Below, in pieces: positions 17,652-25,509 of a stretch of 64,000 nt of DNA. The stretch lies in NCBI GenBank assembly GCA_963768085.1, contig CAVYGO010000005.1, positions 186,001 through 250,000 on the forward strand. Direction: 5' to 3'. The translations under genes were made by a program, and so were the position numbers. This DNA comes from Pukyongia sp963768085 (lineage in GTDB: Bacteria > Bacteroidota > Bacteroidia > Flavobacteriales > Flavobacteriaceae). The notes beneath the pieces are model-generated. The model made no database searches. It was not told the DNA's origin and saw only the letters and a program-made list of their open reading frames with translations. Each line of letters opens with the position of its first letter. Positions within the stretch are counted from its first letter, which is position 1.

Positions 17652-18182
17652 TTATTGTCGCTTGATATTTCTTACTATTACCGTTTGGTTATTCCCCTGC
17701 ATGTTAATTTTCATTCGGTCTGATAAGGAATTATTCCCTAAGAATAGTAACCGCTGGTTACTGCCATTTTGAATGACCTGACCGCCATGATATAATTTCA
17801 AATCTGAGCCAATATCGTAAAATATATTGTTATTTCCACGCTGGAGTAAAAACTCATCTACAACGACCGCTTGCAGGCTTAAATAAGCCTCATTATTATT
17901 CCCTTGCTGGAATGCCGCTACATTACTCTGCGCGGATCTAATTTCAGAAGTGAATTGGTTATTGTTTCCTACCTGACGAATAAAAACGTCATTCGAAACG
18001 GAGTTTGTAGCAGGAGTGTTGTTTTTTAAGAATTGAGAAGTATAAAGAGCAAGTTGATCGGCACTGTTGCCAACAAATGCCCGGGGAGTAATCTCGACAT
18101 TTTTATACGTTTGAGCCTCGGCGATGCCTACAAAAGATAAGGTTATGATCGCAACAAGGTATATGCGATTACTTAGATTCAT
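17652..18182 (-). CDS. csgB: CsgB-like minor curlin / nucleator (copy 1)
   Basis: 176 residues with a signal peptide (AIITLSFVGIAEAQ). The mature region begins TYKNVEITPRAFVGN, then carries five imperfect curlin-type repeats whose cores read QVGNNN, QQGNNN, QRGNNN, QNGSNQ and MQGNNQ at about 22-residue spacing. It ends in basic residues (RNIKRQ), as E. coli CsgB does, where a basic C-terminus anchors the nucleator. It probably templates CsgA polymerisation at the surface. It is 2 bases from csgE and is preceded by a hairpin that separates it from csgA. The repeats are less regular than in the CsgA-like genes. Confidence 0.82.
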   Translation of the reverse strand: MNLSNRIYLVAIITLSFVGIAEAQTYKNVEITPRAFVGNSADQLALYTSQFLKNNTPATNSVSNDVFIRQVGNNNQFTSEIRSAQSNVAAFQQGNNNEAYLSLQAVVVDEFLLQRGNNNIFYDIGSDLKLYHGGQVIQNGSNQRLLFLGNNSLSDRMKINMQGNNQTVIVRNIKRQ

Positions 18183-18270
18183 TTCAATTATTAGTTAGGT
18201 TATGCTGCTACCTATGAAGGTAACTATTTTGAAATTCTTTTTTCTATTAATCTAAATTATTTTTTATAAT

Positions 18271-18313
18271 ACAGTGTATAAGAGAGATCGACAAGATCTC
18301 CCTTATACACTGT
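18271..18313 (-). terminator. Long intercistronic hairpin after csgA (operon 1)
   Basis: ACAGTGTATAAG, one mismatch, GAGATC, a 5-base loop, GATCTC, one mismatch, CTTATACACTGT: an 18-pair stem. It lies between the last csgA and csgB. No long T-run follows, so it may be an RNA-stabilising or processing hairpin, or a leaky terminator that lowers expression of the assembly genes. Confidence 0.65.
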
Positions 18314-18323
18314 CAAAGAATTC

Positions 18324-19190
18324 TTAGAATCCTCCACCACCATTGTGCTGAACTACACTAGAGCTGTTTCCAGCACCTAATTGAGTAACTGTACTCATGT
18401 GTCCAAGACCATGCTGATGCGTGTAACTAAAGTTGTATAAACCAACTTGTAGTACATCAGAATCATTCTGTCTTCCATACTGTTCGGTCCAGCTTCCGTT
18501 TCCAACTCCAAATTGAAGTAGGTCAGAATCGTTTCTACGACCGTGCTGATCTGTAACAGCCCAGTTACCTACACCAAATTGAAGCGTAGTATTCGTATTT
18601 CTACGACCTAACTGATGCGCTACTGCAATGTTTCCAATACCAACTTGAAGGGCATAAGTATCATTAGCTATTCCCTGCTGCCATGTTCCGGATAAGTTCA
18701 ATGCTCCTAACTGGATAGCATCTGCATCGTTACGACGACCTGTCTGATCGATTAAAGCACCATTTAAAACTCCTCTTTGGTAGATATTAGCGTCATTCCG
18801 ACGACCACGCTGATCTACATCAGCATAGTTAGCAATTCCCGCCTGATCAACTCTGGATACGTTACGACGTCCTCGTTGGTCAACTTCAGAATAGTTTAAT
18901 GCACCAATTTGCGTTGTTACAGACTCATTTCTGCGTCCTCGCTGGTCTACGTTTGAAACGTTGCCTAATCCTAATTGAGCAACATAAGAATCGTTTCTTA
19001 CACCTAACTGATCCACTTCAGAATCGTTAAGAATACCTATCTGATTCACATTAGAATCATTCATTAATCCAGTCTGATCTACATCAGAGGAATTCAAAAT
19101 ACCTATCTGTACTACGTCACTATCGTTAAATTGAGCAAAACCAACTGCTGCGATGAAAAGTGCCAGTACACTTAAAATTACTTTTTTCAT
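18324..19190 (-). CDS. csgA: CsgA-like major curlin with Arg-rich alternate repeats
   Basis: 288 residues. After a signal peptide ending VGFAQ, the whole mature protein consists of about 24 tandem 11-residue repeats of the form xVxQxGxxNxS, two of which would form one turn of a cross-beta solenoid. Seven alternate repeats (6, 8, 10, 12, 16, 18, 20) carry Arg-Arg or Arg-Gln between Gly and Asn (QRGRRN, QTGRRN, QHGRRN, QYGRQN), placing a stack of positive charge on one edge. The last repeats (YTHQHGLGHMSTVTQLGAGN) are shared with the paralogue next door, and the end is GGGGF. It should be exported through CsgG and polymerise as extracellular amyloid. Confidence 0.9.
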   Translation of the reverse strand: MKKVILSVLALFIAAVGFAQFNDSDVVQIGILNSSDVDQTGLMNDSNVNQIGILNDSEVDQLGVRNDSYVAQLGLGNVSNVDQRGRRNESVTTQIGALNYSEVDQRGRRNVSRVDQAGIANYADVDQRGRRNDANIYQRGVLNGALIDQTGRRNDADAIQLGALNLSGTWQQGIANDTYALQVGIGNIAVAHQLGRRNTNTTLQFGVGNWAVTDQHGRRNDSDLLQFGVGNGSWTEQYGRQNDSDVLQVGLYNFSYTHQHGLGHMSTVTQLGAGNSSSVVQHNGGGGF

Positions 19191-19219
19191 ATTGAATATT
19201 TAGAGGTTTAATTTTCCGA

Positions 19220-20074
19220 TTATAGGTCGTGTTGAACTACGCTAGAGCTGTTTCCTGCTCCTAATTGAGTAACTGTACTCATGTGTCCAAGACCGTGCTG
19301 ATGCGTGTAGCTAGAGTTGAAAAGTCCAACTTGTAGTACATCAGAATCGTTGATGATTCCATACTGCTCAGTCCAGCTTCCGTTTCCTACTCCAATTTGA
19401 AGAAGGTCAGAATCATTTGCTAAACCATGCTGATCTGTAACACTCCAGTTACCTAAACCAAATTGTAGTGTTGTATTTGTATTGAGAGCTCCCAATTGGT
19501 GAGTACCTGCAAGGTTTCCAATACCCACTTGTAATGCATACGTATCATTCGCCACTCCTTCCTGGAAAGTCGCGGATAAGTTAAATGCACCTAACTGAAT
19601 TGCATCTGCATCGTTGTAAAAACCTACCTGATTAATAAGAGCGCCATTGAATAATCCTCTTTGGTATACATTAGCATCGTTACCCTCGATATACTGATTG
19701 ACATCAGAATAGTTAGCAATACCAACTTGATCTACTCTAGCATTGTTTATTACTCCCCATTGGTCAACTTCAGAATAGTTAAACGCACCAATTTGAGTGG
19801 TTACAGACTTGTTAGCAAGTCCAACTTGCATATTATCAGAATTGTTAGCAAATCCTAATTGAGCCACATAAGAATCGTTTACGATTCCAATTTGATCCAC
19901 TTCAGAGTTATTCAGGATTCCTATTTGATTCACATCAGAATCATTTAATAATCCAGTTTGGTCTACATCAGAATTGTTTAAAAGTCCGATCTGTACGACA
20001 TCGCTGTCATTAAATTGGGCGAACCCAACTGTTGCAATTAATAGTGCTACTGCACTTAAAACTACTTTTTTCAT
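19220..20074 (-). CDS. csgA: CsgA-like major curlin, first gene of operon 1
   Basis: 284 residues, closely related to the next gene downstream: same signal peptide type, same number of 11-residue repeats and nearly identical first five and last four repeats. Where its neighbour has Arg-Arg pairs, this protein has neutral residues (QVGLAN, QWGVIN, QVGFYN, QHGLAN, QYGIIN), and one repeat is irregular (NQYIEGNDAN). It lacks the C-terminal GGGGF, ending VVQHDL. It is the first gene after a 600-base upstream region containing an ACGT dyad, and its leader has the AACCTCTAAAT motif found before all three csgA genes. Two subunit types made together could form mixed fibres. Confidence 0.9.
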   Translation of the reverse strand: MKKVVLSAVALLIATVGFAQFNDSDVVQIGLLNNSDVDQTGLLNDSDVNQIGILNNSEVDQIGIVNDSYVAQLGFANNSDNMQVGLANKSVTTQIGAFNYSEVDQWGVINNARVDQVGIANYSDVNQYIEGNDANVYQRGLFNGALINQVGFYNDADAIQLGAFNLSATFQEGVANDTYALQVGIGNLAGTHQLGALNTNTTLQFGLGNWSVTDQHGLANDSDLLQIGVGNGSWTEQYGIINDSDVLQVGLFNSSYTHQHGLGHMSTVTQLGAGNSSSVVQHDL

Positions 20075-20165
20075 AATTTAAAAATTTAGAGGTTATATAT
20101 TGATTAATAGTAATTCAAAATTTCAATGTAATATTAGCTGTCAACTTCGATTTCGATGTTAATAC

Positions 20166-20182
20166 AACGTATTACTTACGTT
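20166..20182. promoter_or_regulatory. Dyad AACGTA-N5-TACGTT upstream of curli operon 1
   Basis: A perfect 6+6 inverted repeat with a 5-base centre, 92-108 bases before the csgA ATG. A second dyad with the same ACGT-N7-ACGT core occurs at 26307-26323 before operon 2. Its position suits an activator site. LuxR/CsgD-type or other dimeric regulators are candidates (inference). Confidence 0.5.
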
Positions 20183-20394
20183 AAAAAATAAAGGGGGATA
20201 TGTTCTTTAATTGCAGGTTATTTTACTAACCTTTAATTTTCAATTCAACCAGAACTTCGGAGATAATACATAAGTGAGATTTGGGATCTCAATTAATTTG
20301 GTTTGTTTTATATAACTTAAGAATAAGTTGGAGGAGAATTATTACTCTTAGGTTATACCAAAGATGAGCATTAATTGAGTAAAATGAAATACGA

Positions 20395-20420
20395 GTATAT
20401 ACGTATATTTCTATAAATCA
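20395..20420. promoter_or_regulatory. Distal conserved element of curli operon 1
   Basis: A 26-base stretch (GTATATACGTAT, then TTTCTATAAAT) aligns with 26546-26571 before operon 2 with few mismatches. Both lie about 300-320 bases from their csgA start codons, within otherwise diverged DNA. Confidence 0.4.
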
Positions 20421-20686
20421 ACATATTGTAGTCCTTTTCCTACCTTGTAGGATAAAGTCTAAAGACGACTAACTTAAAATGATCGACAAAAGTCATAAAC
20501 CCTGAGAGACTTAAAATGTTAATATTTTGTTAATGTAATTATTTCGAAAAGGTTTTCGATTTTACCCTCATTCCGGACCTTGAAACTACCTCTAAATCAA
20601 TACTTTTCACCACGCTATCTCGGTATGTTTATTAATCCATGATATCGACTCCTTGCGTATAAGACGAACTACGGTATAAAAAAGAA

Positions 20687-20707
20687 AAAGCTCACCATGT
20701 GAGCTTT
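20687..20707 (-). terminator. Terminator of curli operon 2
   Basis: Same 9-bp hairpin as at 13533 (AAAGCTCAC CAT GTGAGCTTT), followed on the minus strand by a T-rich run. It lies 20 bases after the propeller lipoprotein gene. Confidence 0.85.
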
Positions 20708-20726
20708 CCTTTACTATTTAATTCCT

Positions 20727-22220
20727 TTACTGCCAATCGGGCATAAAGGCATCTTCATGTTCAAGTGTTCTGGAATCTGTAGTTTCTACCTCGAGGGTAT
20801 ATACATCCTTTTGAGACAATCCATCGTTGGAAGTATTTGTGAACATCACAAAGGCTTCGTTGGGTGCGAATATTGGCTCCAGGTCATTGGTCCCATTGGG
20901 CCGGTTATCTGAAATATCGGTCGTGGTCATCGCAACCATATCGTAAATAAACATCCTGGAATCCAATCTCCTGTACTCTATGTTCTCTGTTCCGGAGATA
21001 TCGTAGGCGTATAGTATACGCTGTTTGTCGAACGATATGTCCAATCCGCTCACTGCTCCATCCACACCATCAAGTATGGTATCGATAAGCATTCCATATC
21101 GGTCGATGGTAATGATCTTTACATCATAGCCATCCAGGTTATTGGTCTTAAGTACAATGAGCTCTCTGTCCTCACTTACCGCTACCTCAGAAATAAGAGA
21201 ACCATCCGGGGTTTGATAAACCTCTACAAGGCCTAATCCATTGGTAAGTATACTATAGAGTCTGTCCTGTCTGGGATAATAGATAATACCCGAGTTATCA
21301 GGCCAGGCGAAATTGATCTCATTGAGATTAAAACCATTTGGCTTCACCGAATTGGTAATCCGTATTTTCTCTGTACCGTCCCGTTTCATCTTAAAGATAT
21401 CGATTTCAGCCCCATCCGACTGTAAGAATGCTATCCTATTGGCATTCACATTACGACGAGGTCGGTAACTATTCAATTCGGATGAAGTAAGCTGAAACTC
21501 ATTCCCTTCTTCATCGGCAGAGAATATCACGTTATTATCATTGATCTTTCTAACGAACAGGATTCTGTTATCCACCGGAGCATTCATTACCGAAAAAGCA
21601 CTCGCTCCACTGATCACAGGATCGTTGATGTTATCCGTTGCCGTTACCTGCCACACATATTGGGTGCCTAAGGTAAGCTCCGAATACGTTAGGGTGGTAT
21701 CGGTAAGATTCTCAAATAGCATGATCTCGCTGGTATTGATGTTCCTAAGTTCCAGGGCATACTCAATGGGATCGCCTTCAGGATCTGTCGAATCCCAGGT
21801 GAAAATAGCTTCTATTCCACTAATTACCTCATTGTCCGCCGGAGTCAAAAGATCAGGCGCCGTGGGTGGACGGTTATTAAAGGTTGAAACTTCCAGCTCG
21901 AAAACAACATTGGAAGTGAGATTCCCATTGATGGTCGCCGGAGCAAAATCTGCCAGAAATCCATCCTTCTTGGCCCCAACGGAATAATCTCCAACCAAAA
22001 TGTTATCGATAACAAAGTTCCCGGAAGAATCCGTAAATACCGTACTCGATACCGGATCTGTAGAAACACGAACATTCTCCAATGGCTCATTAGTTCCGGA
22101 AGCAACAACTTTACCGGTTAACCTCCCAAATTCATCATCGCCAATCTTGTTCTCATTACAAGAAAATACAATAAGGAAGGCCGCTGCGATTTGGACTAAA
22201 TATTTTAATGTACTTTTCAT
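20727..22220 (-). CDS. Curli-operon lipoprotein with TolB-like propeller (copy 2)
   Basis: 497 residues, the same length and domain order as the copy at 13573: lipoprotein signal, carboxypeptidase-regulatory Ig domain, FnIII-like region and C-terminal beta-propeller. From the lipobox Cys onward it differs from copy 1 by about one residue (Gln for Arg in DGLSQKDVYTL), and most DNA is identical too. The 20-residue signal peptide is quite different (KSTLKYLVQIAAAFLIVFSC). The abrupt change at the lipobox suggests a gene-conversion border. Its presence at the end of both operons and strict conservation suggest that both curli systems use the same protein form. Confidence 0.8.
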   Translation of the reverse strand: MKSTLKYLVQIAAAFLIVFSCNENKIGDDEFGRLTGKVVASGTNEPLENVRVSTDPVSSTVFTDSSGNFVIDNILVGDYSVGAKKDGFLADFAPATINGNLTSNVVFELEVSTFNNRPPTAPDLLTPADNEVISGIEAIFTWDSTDPEGDPIEYALELRNINTSEIMLFENLTDTTLTYSELTLGTQYVWQVTATDNINDPVISGASAFSVMNAPVDNRILFVRKINDNNVIFSADEEGNEFQLTSSELNSYRPRRNVNANRIAFLQSDGAEIDIFKMKRDGTEKIRITNSVKPNGFNLNEINFAWPDNSGIIYYPRQDRLYSILTNGLGLVEVYQTPDGSLISEVAVSEDRELIVLKTNNLDGYDVKIITIDRYGMLIDTILDGVDGAVSGLDISFDKQRILYAYDISGTENIEYRRLDSRMFIYDMVAMTTTDISDNRPNGTNDLEPIFAPNEAFVMFTNTSNDGLSQKDVYTLEVETTDSRTLEHEDAFMPDWQ

Positions 22221-22231
22221 GGTTTCTCTAT

Positions 22232-23638
22232 TTAATTTAGATTGTCAACCTTCTTTCGTGGTCCGAAATGATAATTGATTCCTGCCCCAAATGTAAAGAA
22301 GTAGTCATCCCTTCGTCCGCGTATTTCATTGTCTAACTTATCCGTAAATGTAGGGTTCCAGTCACCTTTCAGTACAAAAGAAATCCTTTTGGAGACAGTG
22401 TATTCGAGTCCGGCGCCTAATTTCATCGTGAGGAATGTATCCCCCCGTTGCAGATACTTTCTTGGTGAATCATCAACGAAGATCATAAATCCACCACCTG
22501 CATAAGCAAAGGGTGTTAAACGATCATTGGGTAACACTGTATATTCTGCGAAAAGAGTTTGATCCATCCACCAGTGTTTCGTGTAACTATTAGAATTCAA
22601 TCGGAAGATCTGAGAGGTTATACCGAGGTTCAGACGTTCAATAATTTTATATTTATAGGTAAGCTCAAAATTGAAATCAAGTATCTCTGTGTTATAATCC
22701 GTATCTCCGTAGGCAAGCCCTCCTGATGCATTCAGTGTATGCCTGTAATCATGTTCTAAAAACCTTCGTTCGTAAAGGGAGGTATTTGATTCCAATTCCA
22801 ACTCTTCATCGTATTGTGCAACCAGGGCTGCATCCATATCTGGTCCTTCCTCGGTTTTCCAAAGTTGGTCTTTTATCCCTTCTAAAATAAGTAGCTCAAC
22901 GGCTTTTTCAATTGCGGCCTGCACAGCTAGCTGTGTCGGTTCATTTTTGGTGAACCCTGTTTCAGCTTCCAGTAAACGCTGAAAATTCACATAACGGAAT
23001 ATACCCACATCTACCGCTTGTGATAAGATTGTCTTGGATACATTTACTGTTTTCAGGATCTCACCGGTGGAAGTTGAAACGGCTCTTAAGTAAATCGTGA
23101 TCCGGTCCTGCCTGTATTGAGCGGATCCTCCTGTGCCGAAATAACGGGCCCCGACACCACCTGTTAGAATATTTGTATCATAGGATATGATTCCACCTTC
23201 CAGCAGAATGCCTGCGAATAACAGTGGACTTAGTCTCTGATTTCTCTCGTCGTCGTTTTTTAAATATTCCTGGCGGGTCGTACGTATGATATTCCGTTCA
23301 TTCAGGAGATTGGCGAAGTTTTCTCGCTCGATCGGGGTAAACCATTTGGAATCTTCCAGCGCCTTGACAAGGATGGTCGTCGCCCCTTGAGTTACTGCAG
23401 TACTAAAAGTACTCCCCGTCTCTATATTTTTATATTGCCCGGTCTGATCCTTAAAATTATAGACCCCTACCACGATGGGTTTATCGGGTAAAGGTAATTT
23501 CAGTAATCTCTCGGTGTGTTTTGTATTTTCAGCTATTCTGGCATCCTGAGGACCGGTGGGCTGATTGAAATAAGCTCCGCAACCACTTAACAACATGAAC
23601 CAGGAGAGAATTCCTAAATCGATGATCCGTAGTCTCAT
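22232..23638 (-). CDS. csgG: CsgG-family curli secretion channel with C-terminal barrel-like extension (copy 2)
   Basis: 468 residues. The CsgG core (about 20-275) is almost the same as in copy 1, with scattered changes (TEHT to TKHT, GVGGSSQ to GTGGSAQ, LLEVET to LLEAET). The lipoprotein signal peptide and the C-terminal barrel-like region (about 285-468, ending DDYFFTFGAGINYHFG) are clearly diverged, although the spacing of aromatic strands is kept. Divergence of the extension while the pore stays constant suggests that the extension interacts with operon-specific partners such as CsgF or the curlins (inference). It is 4 bases from csgF. Confidence 0.92.
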   Translation of the reverse strand: MRLRIIDLGILSWFMLLSGCGAYFNQPTGPQDARIAENTKHTERLLKLPLPDKPIVVGVYNFKDQTGQYKNIETGSTFSTAVTQGATTILVKALEDSKWFTPIERENFANLLNERNIIRTTRQEYLKNDDERNQRLSPLLFAGILLEGGIISYDTNILTGGVGARYFGTGGSAQYRQDRITIYLRAVSTSTGEILKTVNVSKTILSQAVDVGIFRYVNFQRLLEAETGFTKNEPTQLAVQAAIEKAVELLILEGIKDQLWKTEEGPDMDAALVAQYDEELELESNTSLYERRFLEHDYRHTLNASGGLAYGDTDYNTEILDFNFELTYKYKIIERLNLGITSQIFRLNSNSYTKHWWMDQTLFAEYTVLPNDRLTPFAYAGGGFMIFVDDSPRKYLQRGDTFLTMKLGAGLEYTVSKRISFVLKGDWNPTFTDKLDNEIRGRRDDYFFTFGAGINYHFGPRKKVDNLN

Positions 23639-23642
23639 AGTA

Positions 23643-24017
23643 TTATCCGTTTGGAATGATTATTTGCGTATATTCTCCGGTGGTAATATCCAATATGTTT
23701 ATTACCAATCCTTCGGTAGACTCATAAACTTCATATTCGAGATTTCCATTTCGGGAAGTTCCCAGAGGAGGGGTTTGCCCGCCAAATTGGTCACCAAACT
23801 GGTTTCCGAAGGTATTATCGAATCTTGAGAGATCTCCAAATTGTTCCGTATTGAACTGATCTTCAGAAAATGGATTCTGCGCATTGGCTGAATTCAGCAT
23901 CCATGTATAATTGAACGGATCTCCTCCGAATGCAGGATTTTTAGCTGTATACGTAAGTTGTTGGGCAAATCCAAATGTGCACATACTGAGAAACAGTAAT
24001 AATATTAAATGTTTCAT
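23643..24017 (-). CDS. csgF: Curli assembly factor CsgF (copy 2)
   Basis: 124 residues, the same length as copy 1 and about three quarters identical. It has a signal peptide (LLLFLSMCTFGFAQ), the pore-binding segment QLTYTAKNPAFGGDPFNYTW, and a C-terminal half (EYEVYESTEGLVINILDITT) almost the same as in copy 1. The low-complexity centre differs (FNTEQFGDLSRFDNTFG). As in CsgF generally, the N-terminus should sit inside the CsgG channel and the C-terminal part at the surface to recruit the nucleator. It lies between csgG and csgE with gaps of 4 and 6 bases. Confidence 0.93.
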   Translation of the reverse strand: MKHLILLLFLSMCTFGFAQQLTYTAKNPAFGGDPFNYTWMLNSANAQNPFSEDQFNTEQFGDLSRFDNTFGNQFGDQFGGQTPPLGTSRNGNLEYEVYESTEGLVINILDITTGEYTQIIIPNG

Positions 24018-24023
24018 AACGGC

Positions 24024-24806
24024 CTATTTATAGAATTTAACAAGTTCTTTATCGTTCTTTAATCTTTCAAAATAAGCCATCGTTCTCCTGATAGCTTCGT
24101 TTGATGTAGCTTGTAAATAGTCATTCTTCGGTTGAACAAAGAATGCCATTATTATTTCGTCACCAATAGTAATTTTTATTATAGTATTGTTTCCAATAGT
24201 TAGTTCTTCTTTGATATTAACTATCTTGGGGCCATTGATGTTATTAACCATATATGAGGAGTGATACATATTGTAGAAATCACGCCCGGGTTTTGACTTG
24301 GTATCTCCGAGAACGATCCCTCGAAGTTCTACACCATCGCTTTTGGCAAAACGTTCCATGACGTCCTTGTCTTCTTCTGGTGGGATCACGGTGGTTGCTT
24401 CTTCCAAATTGTCATTAAGAACAATTCGGTCTTTACCTAACAACTGTTCATCCAAATCATAAATTAGCAATAAAATAATCTTTCGAATGCTGTCCTTATC
24501 ACTTAAGGTAGTTTTGGAGAGTTCTTGTTTTTCACCAGGTTTTAAAACAAAACGTCCTGCCTGGTCATTCTTAGTCCTGTTCAAAGTTTCAGGATCTTGT
24601 GAAATAACAGACAGTACATATCGCAAGCTGTGGTTGATCTCTGTTTTATTATAAGCGAAACCGGTAACTGAAATAAATTCAGTGTTTTGCTCCAAAACAA
24701 TCTCGGCAGCAACGCGTGTATTATAAATCTGCGCCGAAATAGATCCCGATAATAGGATTATGACACACAGAATCAATTTCGACATGATTAATTTTTTGTT
24801 CATCAT
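24024..24806 (-). CDS. csgE: CsgE with N-terminal CsgH-like domain (copy 2)
   Basis: 260 residues, about half identical to copy 1. The C-terminal CsgE part is better conserved (DGVELRGIVLGDTKSKPGRDF, IVNIKEELTIGNNT, EAIRRTMAYFERL) than the N-terminal part (VTGFAYNKTEINHSLRYVLSV, DQAGRFVLKPGEKQELS), which again shows the CsgH-like pattern of a Gly-x-Phe strand followed by a GE turn. The same two-part architecture in both operons makes an artefactual fusion unlikely. The start overlaps the csgB stop by 4 bases, indicating coupled translation. Confidence 0.85.
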   Translation of the reverse strand: MMNKKLIMSKLILCVIILLSGSISAQIYNTRVAAEIVLEQNTEFISVTGFAYNKTEINHSLRYVLSVISQDPETLNRTKNDQAGRFVLKPGEKQELSKTTLSDKDSIRKIILLLIYDLDEQLLGKDRIVLNDNLEEATTVIPPEEDKDVMERFAKSDGVELRGIVLGDTKSKPGRDFYNMYHSSYMVNNINGPKIVNIKEELTIGNNTIIKITIGDEIIMAFFVQPKNDYLQATSNEAIRRTMAYFERLKNDKELVKFYK

Positions 24807-25330
24807 CTGCGATTTATATTTCTGATAATTACAGTTTGATTATTTCCACGCATGGAAACCCTGATTCGTTCTGAAAGTGAATTACTACCTATATATAATA
24901 GTTTCTGGTTATTTCCCTGCTGGAATATCTGGCCACTATGGTACAAAGTCCAGTTCCTTCCTATATCATAGAAAACATTGTTATTTCCTTGCTGTATAAC
25001 CTGTTCTCTAATATCGACGGAACTTCTGTTCAAGTATGTTTGGTTTTGATTTCCCATCTGGTACAGTACAATGTCTGATGAAGCACTGCGAACATTCGAA
25101 ATAAGTTGATTATTAAATCCTATCTGCCTTATATGTATATCCCTGGAAGCACGTCTTTGAGTTGTTGCGTTGTTCCGAAGAAATTCTGTGGTCATAAGAT
25201 AAAAAGGATTGGTCTCACCAATCAAGATAGTTCGCGGTCTGATCTCAACATTTTTGTACGTCTGAGCAAAAGCACCGAACACCGGTAACAAGACAAGAAG
25301 AAAAATCCCTATGTGAATTTGAATTTTCAT
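24803..25330 (-). CDS. csgB: CsgB-like minor curlin / nucleator (copy 2)
   Basis: 175 residues. A signal peptide (IFLLVLLPVFGAFAQ) precedes TYKNVEIRPRTILIG, matching the start of copy 1. Curlin-like cores QIGFNN, QMGNQN, QQGNNN, QQGNNQ and MRGNNQ follow at about 22-residue spacing, and the C-terminus is basic (RNINRR). Identity with copy 1 is only moderate except for the C-terminal repeat (SERIRVSMRGNNQTVIIRN). The role is inferred as surface nucleation of the operon 2 curlin. A long hairpin separates it from csgA. Confidence 0.82.
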   Translation of the reverse strand: MKIQIHIGIFLLVLLPVFGAFAQTYKNVEIRPRTILIGETNPFYLMTTEFLRNNATTQRRASRDIHIRQIGFNNQLISNVRSASSDIVLYQMGNQNQTYLNRSSVDIREQVIQQGNNNVFYDIGRNWTLYHSGQIFQQGNNQKLLYIGSNSLSERIRVSMRGNNQTVIIRNINRR

Positions 25331-25415
25331 GTCTACTAAGTTTAGTTAATCTAGCTCACTCACTATAGCAAACGGATTTTTAATTGCTCAGTAAAAAAGC
25401 TGTTGAAAAAGTCAA

Positions 25416-25462
25416 AAAGTAGTGTATAAGTGGATCAAATAAGAACCCTCATACACTACTTT
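25416..25462 (-). terminator. Intercistronic hairpin after csgA (operon 2)
   Basis: AAAGTAGTGTATAAG and CTCATACACTACTTT pair over 15 positions with one mismatch and a 17-base loop. On the minus strand TTTTTGACTTTTTC follows, so this is a plausible leaky terminator. The core GTGTATAAG/TATACAC is shared with the hairpin at 18271 in operon 1. Confidence 0.65.
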
Positions 25463-25509
25463 CCGGCATCACAGATCAAGCTGTGATGAATTACAGAATG
25501 ACGTTGAAC

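Larger units (their letters stand above)
20075..20686. other. Upstream regulatory region of curli operon 1
   Basis: About 610 AT-rich bases with no credible gene. It contains a leader motif near the csgA start (20082-20094), an ACGT-N7-ACGT dyad (20166-20182), a distal element shared with operon 2 (20395-20420) and an outward-facing CCTCTAAAT at 20589-20597. No perfect TAnnTTTG box was found on the minus strand, so transcription may need an alternative sigma factor or an activator. Confidence 0.6.

Noticed and set aside
19661..19858. Plus-strand ORF antisense to csgA with Ile/Val-rich repeats
   Set aside because: The repeats are reverse complements of the curlin repeats; no start signal or family match.
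20075..20686. A csgD-like regulator gene in the curli upstream regions
   Set aside because: No frame of useful length or HTH is present in either upstream region.
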